Source: Prostheceraeus crozeri
Lineage: Eukaryota > Platyhelminthes > Polycladida > Euryleptidae
Length of the DNA: 64,000 bases
Assembly (NCBI GenBank): GCA_907163375.1
Contig: CAJQUW010011252.1
Location: 62,001-126,000 of the forward strand
Reading direction: 5' to 3'
A program made the position numbers and the translations under genes. Shown piece after piece: positions 27,601 to 36,155 of the stretch (positions are counted from its first letter, which is position 1; each line of letters opens with the position of its first letter). A model generated the notes under the pieces. The model was not told where the DNA came from and did not search any database. It saw only the letters and a list, made by a program, of their open reading frames with translations.

Positions 27601-30600
27601 TTCGAAGTTCTTTGCTCGATATGCCGCAAAACGTTTATTGATCAGGTCCTTAATCACGGGGTTACCCAGGGCTTGTCATAAGATGTCATTGGAATAACAG
27701 AGCTAGGAATAACCGATTTCGCTTCATCAATAATTTCAAGGAAGCATTGACATTTTTCATTTAAAGTAGCGTCTGAATTATAAAAATACTGCCACGGAAA
27801 AGACTGCAAGACATTCACAAAATTGTCAATATTGCTCTGCCTATAATCAAAAATTCTACATAAACGAGTAACTTGAATATCACACGGAGATACTTTAGAT
27901 GAAATGAATACGGAAGAATGATCCGAATTTCCAAGTGGTGGACCAATGATCGGTTGGTTGTAACTTTCCAGCATTCGGTCGGACAACATAATTTTGTCCA
28001 AAAACTGCCGAGCCGCGGGTAGGAACATGGACTACATGTATATTAGTTATGCCAAGTTCCGATTCAAGAGAATTAAGAGGCCATTGATTAAGATCGCCAG
28101 CAATAACGATCTCACTATTTGGCATGCCATTTAGTACAGTATCCACATTTGCAACCATGGTATCACTGATACCCTTGAACTGACCAACACTGATAGAAGG
28201 TGGAATGTATATAGCCAAAAGCACCAATTGCAATTTAGGGAGTTTTAGCCAGACATGTTCAGTACAGATACTCTGATCATCTTGAAAATTCAACCTTTCA
28301 CATGGCAGACCATCACGCACATAAATGCAGGCACCACCACCACATCTGCCATTAACGCGGTCACACCTGAATAAGTTCGAAAAGCCGGGGATTGTTAAGA
28401 CATGATCATTTATTTCATCACTTAGCCAAGTTTCACATATAATAATGATATCAAGATGAAGGTTAGAGGAAAGAGCAATAAGTTCATCTATTTTATATAC
28501 AACCGAGCGTGAGTTAATTAAAAATATAGAAGCATTACATACAGGTAAAACTTTAAGTGAAAATCCGAAGGAGTAGTCTTGGAAATTACTCTCCCGTTAC
28601 GTATAATGGCATCCTCGCCATTCTTCCTTCGTGCATGAAGCTCATCGCGAAGCATCTTGTTCCGAGCCTGTTGATCCGGAGTAAGATCAGGACAGATAAA
28701 TACATTTAGGAAAGCTTCAGATTCACGAAGTTGTCCGGCATTCTTCAGAATATCTGCTTTGTCTGTAATGTTTTTAAGTCTCACTCTCAAAAGTCGCCCA
28801 GTGCTTTCTTTCTTCCTCCCGATCCTCATGACTTCTGTGAATTCAGGATCCAGGTCTAATTCACCCAATAACTCTTGTACTTTGGAACTATTAACATGTA
28901 ATCTTTCTTTTGGGCTTCCGGAGATAGGCTCGTCTAAACCTCGAATAATGATGTTGCTTTCACGCCAATTCCTCCTTTCGATCTCATCAAATATATTATT
29001 TCCAAAAGAAACCATAGTATCTTCAAAAGCATTAAATCTCAATTTGAGATTGTCATTTTCCCCTTGCAGGTCAGTCAATCTTTTTGACAAAGATTCATGA
29101 GACTTGGTATAGCTATCTTGTAATTCTTCAACCTTTTTAGCAAGATTGGAAATAGTAGAAAGAAAGGGAGACAGCTTATCATTCAGAAGCTTTTCAAAAG
29201 TTTTATAAATATCTTCTACATTCGTATTAGGTTTAATTGCCGTATCAGACTTTTGTTGTCGCAAGGTCACGAGTGCACTGATTGGGTCATCTTTCTTAAT
29301 ACTCGCTTTCCGAACCAATAATTCATCATCTGTCATTGATAATATTGAATTGCTTGCAGTTGACAACATCATAATAACGAAGATAATGACACGGACTCTG
29401 CGTCAAGGTCACGTGAGAAATCAATAATTCACGGATCAGGCGAGGAGGGTTGCTTTAGATGATCACAATAATTCTTCTGAAATCAGCTGTGACTTACGGC
29501 AATCAGTTGTAGAAATCGAATGCAATATCAGAGACCGCGCAAACAGGCAATGACGTAATTCACACCGACGTTGTGCATGCACTGTTGAACTCGACGAGGT
29601 TAGAGATCACGTGGATTGAGAATGACGAAGAACAAAATGCGCAGATCGAGGAATAACAGCCAATCAATATCACAGCTGAAAATCACAAGAAATCCCAAGG
29701 GAACTCGGAAATGTGGAGCAAAACGAAGATCGGAGAAGTATGTACGACGCCAATACGAATGAAATGATGCCAAAAGCTAGACCAGAGGACCACACAATCA
29801 TAAGTTACACAGAACTAATCATTTGTATCTCAGAAGATCACGAGCGCACAACCGCACTGTAGCCAGCCAGATATGTCAAGATCAAAAGTTCAAAGGTGTG
29901 CTTTTCGTAACGAATTTTAGATCAGAAATTTTGAAAGTACTTAATTGAAGGTGTATTTCCTTCAATGACTCTTTGGTAGACCGTGGTTCACTTGATCATT
30001 TCCTTTGGGGACATCAGACAGTTTTATGTTGAGGTAGCATCCAAAAGTAGTAGCATAATAAAAATACTTCTTCGGGTATACAGGCGTCATTACGAGTCTT
30101 AAAGATGTAACGTTTGTACTTAGAATTTAATACTTTTTTGCAACGGTATTTCGTGTACCGCCAGAATTTCTCTCAAAAAAATCTCAAATTTCTCTCAAAG
30201 CTCTCTCAATTGCATGGAAGGAGTGTCAAACAATTCTATTTAAGGTCATTTGTACCGTTATTTTGTACCTTGTTCTTATGTACACGCAAACCCATATACT
30301 GATGCAGGTATCTGGCATGGGTGTACCCAGCATACTCCACGCCATTAAGAAATCTGAAAGGCAGAAATTTTGGCTAGATAAAAAATACCTGTGTACCCGA
30401 AGAAAAAATGTTTCTTCCAAATGCTTCCCGGAATTGAACTGCTGATATTATGTTCATCAATGAGCACAAAAAAAGAAGCACAAAAAATTATTTGTGCATT
30501 AGAATTCGAATTTTTGAGATAATTGTATTTGGAATTCTATTTCAAATGAAGACACATTATAAAAACATATCTTAAAGTTTCGAATCATGGCTTCATTAGA

Positions 30601-33600
30601 ATTCTATTAATAAAATTATGTGTATAGCGATGACCTGTAAATACATGTATTAGCTCAGCATTTCAATACAGCAACATTAGCATCATGCTTTGTCATATCA
30701 TCAAGTGGCAAAAAATGGCCAGTCATAATAAACAACGTTCGTAGGAATATCATGGCAGCACAGATGTTAAAACGCATTGTTAGAATGATGTCATGAAAGA
30801 GTCGATATTCTAGAAACTTTAGTGGGCTGCGTGACCGATTCTTGCGTACATCTCCCTCTGATGCAAAGTCTCTGGCATGCGAAAAGGAAGCATAATCATG
30901 TACAGCATGTCGCTTAAAGCTTTATGACGGCACATGTGCTCTTGGTACATGGCCATGCTTCTTTCGACTAGGACAGGGGTGTGAATAGTGTGCATTAGAT
31001 TGATCTTCATAAAACTGTCCAGTTTATTCTCAAATAGAGGTCTTGCTGTCTTTAGAATCATACGGCCATTTATATCAAATGATAAATATTTGAATTGCTT
31101 TGCCACTTACATATCACGAATCCCATTGACTGATATTCTGCACTCAAATAGGTACAGAATAGATATCTAGCTTAACAATGAATACCTCACGCACATCTTA
31201 TTATGTACAATGTGTCATTGATAAATGCCAATATTATTTTGTCGAACGAGACATCAAAATTTCGGTTGTGGAACTTTTTGATCAAGTTCTATGCATGCTT
31301 TGATTTTCCTACTTTTGATGAATTTCAAAAAATTCTCCCAACTGGATATTCTCAAAAAAGGGAATAATTTTATACAATGATTTATGTAATTTTCATTATT
31401 TGATTGATAGTATCGAAGTTTTACATTTTTGATATTTGCATGACTTGCCGTTAGTACGAAGCAGGAATATTAAACAAGTCAGCATTACCTTATCTGACAA
31501 GGAAATGTCAATGTATGAAACTGATGTGAATAGATACAGATAGATCCGATGTGAATAGCCATGATGGATCTAAAATGTATATGCGGGTATTTCCATATTT
31601 CGAAATAAACATTTTTCAAAAGTCTGTCAAATTCTGTTTGCCTCTTGTCACAGTTCTGTTGAGCCCTTTTACGATGCACACTAGTCATTTTCCTGACGAT
31701 GGTAACCTGTTTGCGACTACAAAGCCTCGAGTTTATCATAAAACAATGCAGAGAAGGAGTTCTATAACATCATCAAGATTTCAGTTATCTCAAGTTCGAG
31801 GAGAAGTTTTTACTTATCTTTTTTGTAATTTTTCCAATAGTGTGAAAAGCGTGCTACCTTCAAGTCATATATGTTCCTACAATTCTCTTTTGAAGTTACA
31901 TAGACTTGTGAAGTAATATTCCGCCATTACACAGATGTGAAATAAGTCGTAATAAAGGAAAGTCTCAGCAAAATTCTAAAGAATTTCGAAATATTGAAAA
32001 ATAAAAATGAATCTGGGCATTCGATTCCTAGTGCAAAGATTAAAAAACTTGATTAAATGAATAAACAATTTGAAAAAGCATGCGCGCAAATACACGTATG
32101 TTGTGTAGTGTTCATAATGTGATTCTAGGCAATACACTGTTTTGATCAAGTTGGGAGACCGAATCGTCTCCCTGGATCTGGATGCGCTTCATCGCCTTGA
32201 ATAAGAAATACATTCCGATCACCAGTACCGCAGGGCATGAGGCCGAAAAAGAGACATAACAGAATTGTTTTACAGATTGATGTGCATTTGTATACACCGT
32301 ATGGCTGGGCTTTTCTGAATCTCATTTTCTTGTCAGACATAATTAAAAGAAGCATAAATCTTGTAAATCCAATGGTAAGCAGACTGATTTTGTCTGTTAA
32401 ATTGCATTTTTCTGTGTTTCCCTGATTGAGTGAGCAATAAAATCAGGAGTCATGAATTTCCATTATGTACATTACATATCATGTCTTTGATCGGTGATGT
32501 ATGTGAAGAATGGTTGGCTAAATGTGGTTAAACTCCAATCGAGATGTCGTGTTTGCCGATATTCGGATGCTTGCTAAAACTTAAATGTGCTTAGCTCCAT
32601 AGACAATAAAGGCACATTACATAAAATCATATGATCTAAGGACACATAATCAATATATTGTACCATGGATGTGTACCATGCCAAGCTTAAGACTTTATAG
32701 TTAGTACTTGTCGCTTAATCAGAAATAACACAGAAAATGTCATTTTACCAAAACTTCAGTCTGCTTCTAATTGGTTTCCCTGTGCTTTCTTTGCTTCGGT
32801 CTTACAAGAAAAGGAAGGAAGTAGAACTCGACAGACGCACGGATCGCAGTAGCTGCAGAGCGGCCTCGATTCATGCAGAACTTATGCTGGAGGTTATACT
32901 TTACATATTTGTTTCCAGTGTCCAATGTAATTCTTAATGCAATTTAGCTTGCATTCCCTTTGCAACAAACTCTATACATTTTTGACATTTTTCAAATTTG
33001 ATGTTTTGCATTGAAGGAGTTGAGGTGCCTACAAGACTCTACAAGACTCCGTCAAAACCTTCCAGTGTTATCGAATTGAATCGCCAAAACAATTTCATTG
33101 ATTCAAATATGGACTCCGGTTATGTTGTACAGACGGATGCCCCATCACAAGGAGATGAAGGTAAATAGCGATGCCTAAAATCTTTTAAAAGATTAAGGAA
33201 AAACTTTTCAGATTGAGTTCAGTTGATTTACGGTTAGAAATTGAATATGGTTGGAAGCTGTGTGCCTTTCTTAATGCTTTGAACAAAATAATGATACTTT
33301 TAGCTTCTTTTAATCCAACGGCTGCATCGCATCCTTCACTTGACTATCTTTTATATATGAATTGACAGCTTGAGTGACTGCTTTGATGTATGAAATACAA
33401 CACCTTTAGAAGCATTCTGAAAGCCATGTTTAAAAATGCCATTGAAAAACCATATATCTATAAAAAATGCATGTTGAAAAGTGTGGCTTTCTAAACCCCG
33501 TCCAACAACTTCAGCACCAAGCTTAAAGTGTTTTTCAACCACGTTCAACAACGCGCACGGCTGATACAGCATGTTCAAAAACGGTTTAAAACCTTTTTTG

Positions 33601-36155
33601 TTTTGATAACTTTAAAAATGCAGCTATATCTTATTTAGAAGAATACAACATGTGGTAATTGTGGCTTACGCTATTGTGCATAGGAAGAGATGAACACAAT
33701 TTAATGAATGTAGGTCTAGGTCTATGCAGCAAGCTTTTATCAGCTCTATCTAAATACCAGCGAATGATGCTTGTGAAAGGCTGGTTGTATGTCGTCGATA
33801 TCAATATTTATTTGCGTTTCTATTTGCTTGTAAAAGGCAAATATCTCAACATTACATCTTATTATTAGAAAGTCTATAGACAAGAGTGCAGTAAAACAAG
33901 AAGTGCCTAACCGGACATGGCAAAATCACTCTGCAAGCCTGTTGCTTCCTCGCTTCCGTCGCACAAAACAATGTTACTGTGTCAGACTGATTCAAACGTC
34001 GATTCTGTCGTTATTACCATATTGAAATCGAAGAAATTTTGATCTGCTCCATTTAACAAGCAAAGAAAAATTTGGCTTTATTTTTATAGAAAAATTCTAG
34101 ATCCAGAAAAAATCTAGAAAGTAGATTAGTTGCATTCTTCCTTCAAATTCTAAAACAACTAGCTGAATTCTTAGTTGAGTGACAATCACGTTGAATTGTA
34201 ACTGAAATCGAAGGTGTGATATGAATTAACTACATTGGGAATATCAATGAAGTTTTCAATTTAGCGTATTCAATTTATGTTGGTAAACTTCTTTTTTTCA
34301 GTTTGACTCAAGGTCGGCATCGATTTGCATAATGACAATGTATTGTGCAAATTCCTCTAGTAAATAAGCTTTGTTTATTTCTGAACATATTAAACTTTGA
34401 AAATATCTGTTCTTTCAAATGTATTTTTGTAAATTTTAGAAGTAATTTAACTTGAACAAACATAATTTTCTATCGTAGACTTCATTGAATATAAAAGCTG
34501 AAAATCAAAATTTAATATGCAGCATTCTTTAGTTTTATTTCAAGCGTCATCCCATCACCTAATTAAGGCACTTATAATGCAGCATCTATGTTGTGTTTAA
34601 TAATGATGCATTATCACTTTATCAAACTAGCCCTACGCTTTATGGAGACATCAACCACAAAAATACTTGGATGAGTCTTTGGATGATAAATTGTAAGAAT
34701 TTTTAAAAATGTCGCCTTATGAAATGTGTTCTCGATTGACTTTTCTTTAGTTACACATGATCGCATTATCAGCTCATTATTTTCTCATTATATAATGATA
34801 GTCATATCATTATGTACAAATGCACAGATGCGCACTGATATAGACAGAATTCACAATTCATAAACATGTCAGAAAATACCTATTGTTCATTCTCAACTGA
34901 TGATGCAAGCATTGGACAGAAAAATCTTGGATGCAAACCAAGTTGTACATTACAAATTCCACCTAAATTCCAAGGGACTTTTGCCTCCTGATGCTGCTAC
35001 AATCTGTCTATTGGTTAATGTAGATGCTGGGAGACTGTTTACAATTTATTGTAGTCAAAAAATCGTGATGAATTGGTTTTGTAATCGCAGTAATGAAGAC
35101 AGAATGATTCAGTGAATTCAGTGATTCAATGCCGCATTTCCGCTTCTTCAAGTGCATGAAAATATGAGAAATAAATTGACTCATGTAAATGAAATTGTTA
35201 AATACGTTGACTCGAATTGAGCGATAGTTAATAAATCGCATCAATAGCATTTGAAATGAATCTGTTTGTGAAATAGGCACAGTCTGATTTGAATTATTGT
35301 TATAATACAGTTTGAGAAAAAGTTGACAATTGGTCATTTCTTCTGATAACTTTTATATGCATTGCATCGCTGTTTGTTTACAAATTAGTCATCGAAAATG
35401 TATGAAAAATGAATAAAACTTGCAACTGTTCTAGGCACCTATACACCTATTCTTAATTGCTATGTTCTCAATCAATTATCGACCAGCCATCCTGGTACTC
35501 GGCAATCTGTAAATATGCTTTCTTAGTCTATTTCTATTCTTATTTTCCGGAGAACTCCACCACTTTTTGTTGAAGATCAATTAGAACATATGATATATTC
35601 TAATTGATTTTCAACAGGTGGAGTTTTTCCGAGAAAAGAAAAGACATGATTATCACACTTGAAAGTATATTTTCATTAATTTGTTATTTAGTCTATTTCT
35701 CATACTGTTTCTGCCCAGTAATTCAATCGATATCCATGGAAATTATGACGTCATTTCTATAATCAATAAAAAATGCTCATCTGAGTACTCATCTAAAAGC
35801 CTTCTGTTAGACATTCACTGAGCGTTCAGCGCGGATGAAAGTCCCACACTATACATTTATGAGTATTTATCATTAATTTCACTGCATCTTCATGTAAATC
35901 CATTATAAAATGGATATTCATTTTTGAAGCAATAGAAAGCTGTTGACTCATCTGGAAATTGATATTCTTGAATTAAATTATGCATTTATCCTTTCAGTGT
36001 ATATTCATGGATCTTGGAGATCTGAAGAAGATGATGGAAAGAACTCAGGTCAAAAACATCAATCCAAACACTTCCTGGTAATTGTGTTGCCAGTACTTTA
36101 TCTAATTACCAGACCCTTCGAACTCTTGATGACTTCGATAATTCAGCAACGGTGA
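6454..36155 (+). CDS. three-Ig-domain cell-surface protein, lachesin/IgLON-like (5' exons missing)
   Basis: Nine exons join in frame: 6454-6661, 6793-6963, 16013-16141, 19781-19960, 21268-21408, 22421-22447, 22731-22775, 33017-33160 and 35998-36155. All eight introns have GT/AG borders and phase 1. About 400 residues are visible: the second half of an Ig V-type domain, two further Ig domains each with its Cys pair and Trp, a hydrophilic linker of about 100 residues, and a hydrophobic C-terminus (FLVIVLPVLYLI) ending at TGA 36153-36155. Three Ig domains plus a C-terminal hydrophobic tail is the plan of lachesin and IgLON adhesion proteins. These are known to be GPI-anchored at the outer face of the plasma membrane and act in neuronal and septate-junction adhesion. 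Here the tail could be a GPI signal or a short membrane segment. The signal peptide and Ig1 start were not found. The family call rests on domain plan and Ig1 wording; another small IgSF protein is possible. Confidence 0.75.
6793..6963 (+). CDS. Ig gene exon: first half of Ig2
   Basis: Acceptor CACATTACAG and donor GTGAGT. With the carried G it reads APPTIHFNAWNGERVLREGS, then SYSVPCIARGKPPPNVTWYR. This contains the first cysteine and the core Trp of a C2-type Ig domain with the usual G.P.P.V.W spacing. Phase 1 at both ends. The intron before it is only 131 nt. Confidence 0.85.
6964..9358 (+). other. intron, first part
   Basis: Start of the 9-kb intron inside Ig2. Apart from the hairpin at 8979-9047 I see no recognisable element. 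A weak endonuclease-like reading at 7500-7760 on the minus strand was not accepted. Confidence 0.5.
8979..9047. repeat. 69-bp hairpin
   Basis: Arms 8979-9005 (GATAGTTATCGCA...TTCGTC) and 9021-9047 (GACGAAG...GGTAACTATC) match at about 23 of 27 positions. The loop itself can form ACC/GGT. It may be a small palindromic transposon remnant. No target duplication is evident. Confidence 0.55.
9359..9613 (+). mobile_element. 256-bp MITE family (CATAGAAAT ends), copy 1
   Basis: Ends CATAGAAATTG and ATTTCTATG, flanked by perfect 8-bp duplications TCTCAAGG (9351-9358 and 9614-9621). It is non-coding and related along its length to 43315-43570 and 47900-48155. The duplication length places it with hAT- or P-type transposons. 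Confidence 0.85.
9614..10947 (+). other. intron, second part
   Basis: Mostly featureless. The stretch 10116-10269 stays open on the plus strand (DKGKFMDPPKDKPTCGSTNP, then GGGHDPMTGVV), but has no splice sites, start codon or recognised family. Confidence 0.4.
11125..11560 (+). pseudogene. CR1/L2-type LINE fragment (end of ORF2)
   Basis: A 91-codon frame (11124-11399) reads YYACIWSLIEHASPAFCGVN, then RSIEHIHNKCHFIICGDG. This is the region downstream of the reverse transcriptase palm in CR1/L2 LINEs. The - strand LINE at 25927-27417 has the equivalent KHYVLPIFEYCNPLFIGIN and KLEKTQRRFHHVVCG. The fragment is strongly 5'-truncated, as usual for these elements, and ends near a GATTATTAC tail before the host transposon sequence resumes. 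Confidence 0.7.
12242..12279 (-). ncRNA. hammerhead-like motif, PLE 2 left arm
   Basis: Reverse strand: CCCC (stem I), a TTGATAC core, GTC/GAC stem II, then GAA, the palindrome ACGCGT (stem III), C and GGGG (stem I partner). The layout matches the minimal type I hammerheads known in PLE terminal repeats; the first core block is diverged. Confidence 0.5.
12765..12802 (+). ncRNA. hammerhead-like motif, PLE 2 right arm
   Basis: Inverted twin of 12242-12279: CCCC, core, GTCC...TGAC, GAA, ACGCGT, C, GGGG. Stem I pairs CCCC with GGGG. Confidence 0.5.
13790..14135 (+). pseudogene. CR1/L2-type LINE, extreme 3' end with (TTA)n tail
   Basis: Near 13826-13922 the plus strand reads SGKYAIPLCKTAARKNSFF followed by ARLFNDG. 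This matches the very end of ORF2 of the LINE at 25927 (HHYAVPLCRSERRFKSF). A short 3' UTR follows, ending AAATAAATATACG and a (TTA)7-8 tract at 14113-14135. A microsatellite tail is the usual 3' end of CR1/L2 LINEs. Only the last few hundred bases are present, the result of strong 5' truncation. Confidence 0.75.
14136..16012 (+). other. intron, third part
   Basis: Directly after the LINE tail, 14137-14266 stays open (LTNTHLKIEDILEASGNMEL) without a recognised family. At 15405-15485 there is a sharp GC-rich patch (CGGCCGGGGCCGTGCCGGGC) in otherwise AT-rich DNA, flanked by GATATCCACGAGGG and AACCCTGATATCC, which are roughly inverted. The rest is featureless. Confidence 0.4.
16013..16141 (+). 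CDS. Ig gene exon: second half of Ig2
   Basis: Acceptor CCATTTTTACAG and donor GTAAGT. It reads QVYVQGSTLKFEGINRTMEG then SYLCVARNGVFPDAKKW, with the second cysteine of Ig2. It contains an NRT glycosylation sequon. Phase 1 at both ends, 129 nt. The intron before it is 9.05 kb. Confidence 0.85.
16524..17359 (+). mobile_element. CATAGAGTA family, copy 4 (best preserved)
   Basis: 836 bp with ends CATAGAGTATGG and TTACTCTATG and perfect 8-bp duplications ATCTGGAC (16516-16523, 17360-17367). The terminal inverted repeats match imperfectly over about 27 bp (both continue to TAGGTAGAGTG). No transposase frame. It lies in the intron between Ig2 and Ig3. Confidence 0.9.
17583..17981 (-). CDS. unrecognised antisense open frame in an intron
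   Basis: 133 codons including the stop stay open on the minus strand. From the first Met (17894) there are 103 residues: MKTRYLEEADTITG, then CRQSYVFGRCTLEITDGVV, PPTDRGASQLSMDTIDGKK, LILLKIEGQAVCDM, ending RSVEHHNHALYDLL. Composition is protein-like, with four cysteines. Just upstream TTGTAAATAG could be a splice acceptor, which would make this a last exon of a nested gene. No family was recognised. Alternatives are an exonised transposon protein or chance. Confidence 0.35.
   Translation of the reverse strand: MAIIELLHIKIGTFQNFQKSFKIGDYDYGLLIFSMKTRYLEEADTITGTSHPLCRQSYVFGRCTLEITDGVVNRPPTDRGASQLSMDTIDGKKTLILLKIEGQAVCDMIGRSSLLLILRSVEHHNHALYDLL
18190..18370 (-). repeat. interspersed repeat R, copy 3 (partial, inverted)
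   Basis: The reverse complement matches 4550-4760 and 24980-25170, including the AATTCTTCGAAT and TCGAAGCA blocks. More diverged than the other two copies. Confidence 0.7.
18371..19474 (+). other. intron, no recognised element
   Basis: AT-rich. No open frame or repeat that I can support. Confidence 0.5.
19475..19690 (+). mobile_element. CATAGAGTA family, copy 5 (truncated)
   Basis: The left end CATAGAGTAGG and about 90 bp follow the family. An internal deletion then joins to a piece equivalent to about 17050-17110 of copy 4. The right end is missing, so no target duplication can be read. Confidence 0.7.
19781..19960 (+). CDS. Ig gene exon: first half of Ig3
   Basis: Acceptor GTTCTTCCAG and donor GTGAAA. 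It reads FPPQVTMVNPKIGQQRG, LTILQCRVWGNPVGKMSWEF, then NGRPLSR. The first Ig cysteine and the core Trp are in the right spacing. Two further cysteines (PPCHQHMEGEKLCEG) lie near its 3' end. 180 nt, phase 1 at both ends. Confidence 0.85.
20079..20185 (+). repeat. possible hAT terminus (AGAGGTGCACCGAACCT)
   Basis: AGAGGTGCACCGAACCT followed by an inverted AGGTTCGG and a GC-rich stretch resembles ends of hAT elements. No second end or target duplication was found. Confidence 0.25.
21268..21408 (+). CDS. Ig gene exon: second half of Ig3
   Basis: Acceptor TTTTTTGTAG and donor GTGAGT. It reads EITKPFEDSRRTSVDLTIRN, then YGTYTCVSSSIMGVGRGS, with the closing D.G.Y.C motif of Ig3. NIT is a glycosylation sequon. 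141 nt, phase 1. Confidence 0.85.
22421..22447 (+). CDS. Ig gene microexon, 27 nt
   Basis: Acceptor CTTTTCTTTGTAG and donor GTGAGTTCC frame nine codons giving DENYTSSTP. It keeps phase 1, so it can be included or skipped without changing the frame. It lies between Ig3 and the linker. Short, but both splice sites are strong. Confidence 0.6.
22731..22775 (+). CDS. Ig gene small exon, 45 nt
   Basis: Acceptor CCCTCTTTTCAG and donor GTGAGTAG. It encodes KLYKERIKEDRYRNK, a charged linker segment, in phase 1. Only 283 nt after the microexon. Also skippable in frame. Confidence 0.65.
23705..25190 (+). repeat. interspersed repeat R, copy 2 (interrupted)
   Basis: Segments 23705-23893 and 24771-25190 match copy 1 over their whole length, including ATGGATAATTCGT and the CCAGAGCCAGTGAG block across the insertion point. 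The last part can be read as a 58-residue peptide (KLVRNYLNSSNLKELWQSKH onward). A TAGGGATC-type transposon interrupts it. Confidence 0.7.
23894..24770 (+). mobile_element. hAT-like non-autonomous element (TAGGGATC ends)
   Basis: 877 bp, ends TAGGGATC and GGAATCCTTA, 8-bp duplications GCCCAGAG (23886-23893) and GTCCAGAG (24771-24778), one mismatch. R copy 1 preserves a continuous target. Inside, CCCGGG palindromes recur (near 23913, 23958, 24064, 24394, 24753), most in the form ATCCCGGGAT. Repeated subterminal motifs are typical transposase-binding sites in hAT elements. No transposase frame. Confidence 0.75.
25927..28565 (-). pseudogene. LINE ORF2: AP endonuclease and reverse transcriptase
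   Basis: The endonuclease begins NSRSVVYKIDELIALSS, then IIICETWL, GGGACIYV, AGDLNQWP and GNSDHSSVF, the APE-type catalytic blocks. A linker follows (DKPWVTP, then INKRFAAYRAKNFEL). The reverse transcriptase (27417-25927) has FDISKAFDSLNH (motif A), SGVPQGSVIAPFLF (motif B), KYADD (motif C) and LGITYDQRLSW, and ends YNRMLI. Frame changes lie near 28020, 27655, 27500 and 27415. Such a protein nicks DNA and copies its own RNA at the nick. The closest group by motif wording is CR1/L2. Confidence 0.85.
28518..29372 (-). CDS. LINE ORF1 protein (coiled coil plus RRM-like domain)
   Basis: 284 codons, uninterrupted. Residues about 50-115 form a likely coiled coil. They are followed by an RRM-like region with NIIIRGLDEP and LLRVRLKNITDKADIL, then a C-terminal part with PDLTPDQQARNKMLRDELHA. 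This is the standard ORF1 plan of CR1/L2-type LINEs, an RNA-binding chaperone that coats the element's RNA. Its 3' end overlaps the start of ORF2 in another frame, a common arrangement. Confidence 0.8.
   Translation of the reverse strand: MMLSTASNSILSMTDDELLVRKASIKKDDPISALVTLRQQKSDTAIKPNTNVEDIYKTFEKLLNDKLSPFLSTISNLAKKVEELQDSYTKSHESLSKRLTDLQGENDNLKLRFNAFEDTMVSFGNNIFDEIERRNWRESNIIIRGLDEPISGSPKERLHVNSSKVQELLGELDLDPEFTEVMRIGRKKESTGRLLRVRLKNITDKADILKNAGQLRESEAFLNVFICPDLTPDQQARNKMLRDELHARRKNGEDAIIRNGRVISKTTPSDFHLKFYLYVMLLYF
29901..32199 (+). other. intron, no recognised element
   Basis: Low-complexity AT-rich DNA. The plus-strand frame at 31551-31916 (121 codons) is not protein-like throughout and matches nothing I recognise. 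Confidence 0.45.
32200..32900. mobile_element. foldback MITE family (GTCCGG ends), old copy
   Basis: Diverged match to 58109-58820 along both arms: GCAGGGCATGAGGCCGAAA at the left, TCTTGTCAGACATAA and AAATCCAATGG inside, then inverted counterparts (CAGTCTGCTTCTAATTGG, TCTTACAAG, AACTCGACAGACGCAC, GCGGCCTCG). Extreme ends are blurred, so boundaries are approximate. It is just upstream of a coding exon of the Ig gene. Confidence 0.65.
33017..33160 (+). CDS. Ig gene exon: linker
   Basis: Acceptor TTTGCATTGAAG and donor GTAAAT. It encodes RVEVPTRLYKTPSKPSSVIE, then LNRQNNFIDSNMDSG and TDAPSQGDE, a hydrophilic, Ser/Asn/Asp-rich linker without domain signature. 144 nt, phase 1. It was assigned by frame continuity and splice sites. 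The preceding intron (10.2 kb) contains the LINE, the hAT-like element and the old foldback MITE. Confidence 0.65.
33161..35997 (+). other. intron, no recognised element
   Basis: AT-rich. A patch at 33380-33600 contains several near-copies of a GTTTTTCAACATG-like word in both orientations. Nothing else stands out. Confidence 0.45.
35998..36155 (+). CDS. Ig gene last exon: C-terminal hydrophobic tail
   Basis: Acceptor TATCCTTTCAG. It continues in phase 1 with VYIHGSWRSEEDDGKNSGQK, then HFLVIVLPVLYLITRPFELL and MTSIIQQR, stop TGA. A hydrophilic stretch with small residues followed by a hydrophobic end fits a GPI-anchor signal. The charged RPFE in the middle also allows a short membrane helix with a small tail. 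No AATAAA follows closely. Confidence 0.7.

Larger units (their letters stand above)
25760..29900 (-). mobile_element. CR1/L2-type LINE, nearly full length
   Basis: About 4.1 kb on the minus strand in the 10.2-kb intron: GC-richer 5' UTR (29373 to about 29900), ORF1 (29372-28518), ORF2 (about 28565-25927, endonuclease then reverse transcriptase) and a short 3' UTR ending in an ATTATTATTAT-type tail near 25760-25770. ORF1 is open. ORF2 carries about four frameshifts, so this copy cannot be autonomous. Target duplications could not be read with confidence. Confidence 0.85.

Noticed and set aside
28759-29100. 113-codon plus-strand frame
   Set aside because: Antisense of LINE ORF1.
31551-31916. 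121-codon plus-strand frame
   Set aside because: No recognisable domain, splice signals or conservation visible. Likely chance in an intron.
33380-33600. Repeated TTTTCAACATG-like words as a satellite
   Set aside because: Spacing is irregular and the matches are short. Not enough to call a repeat.
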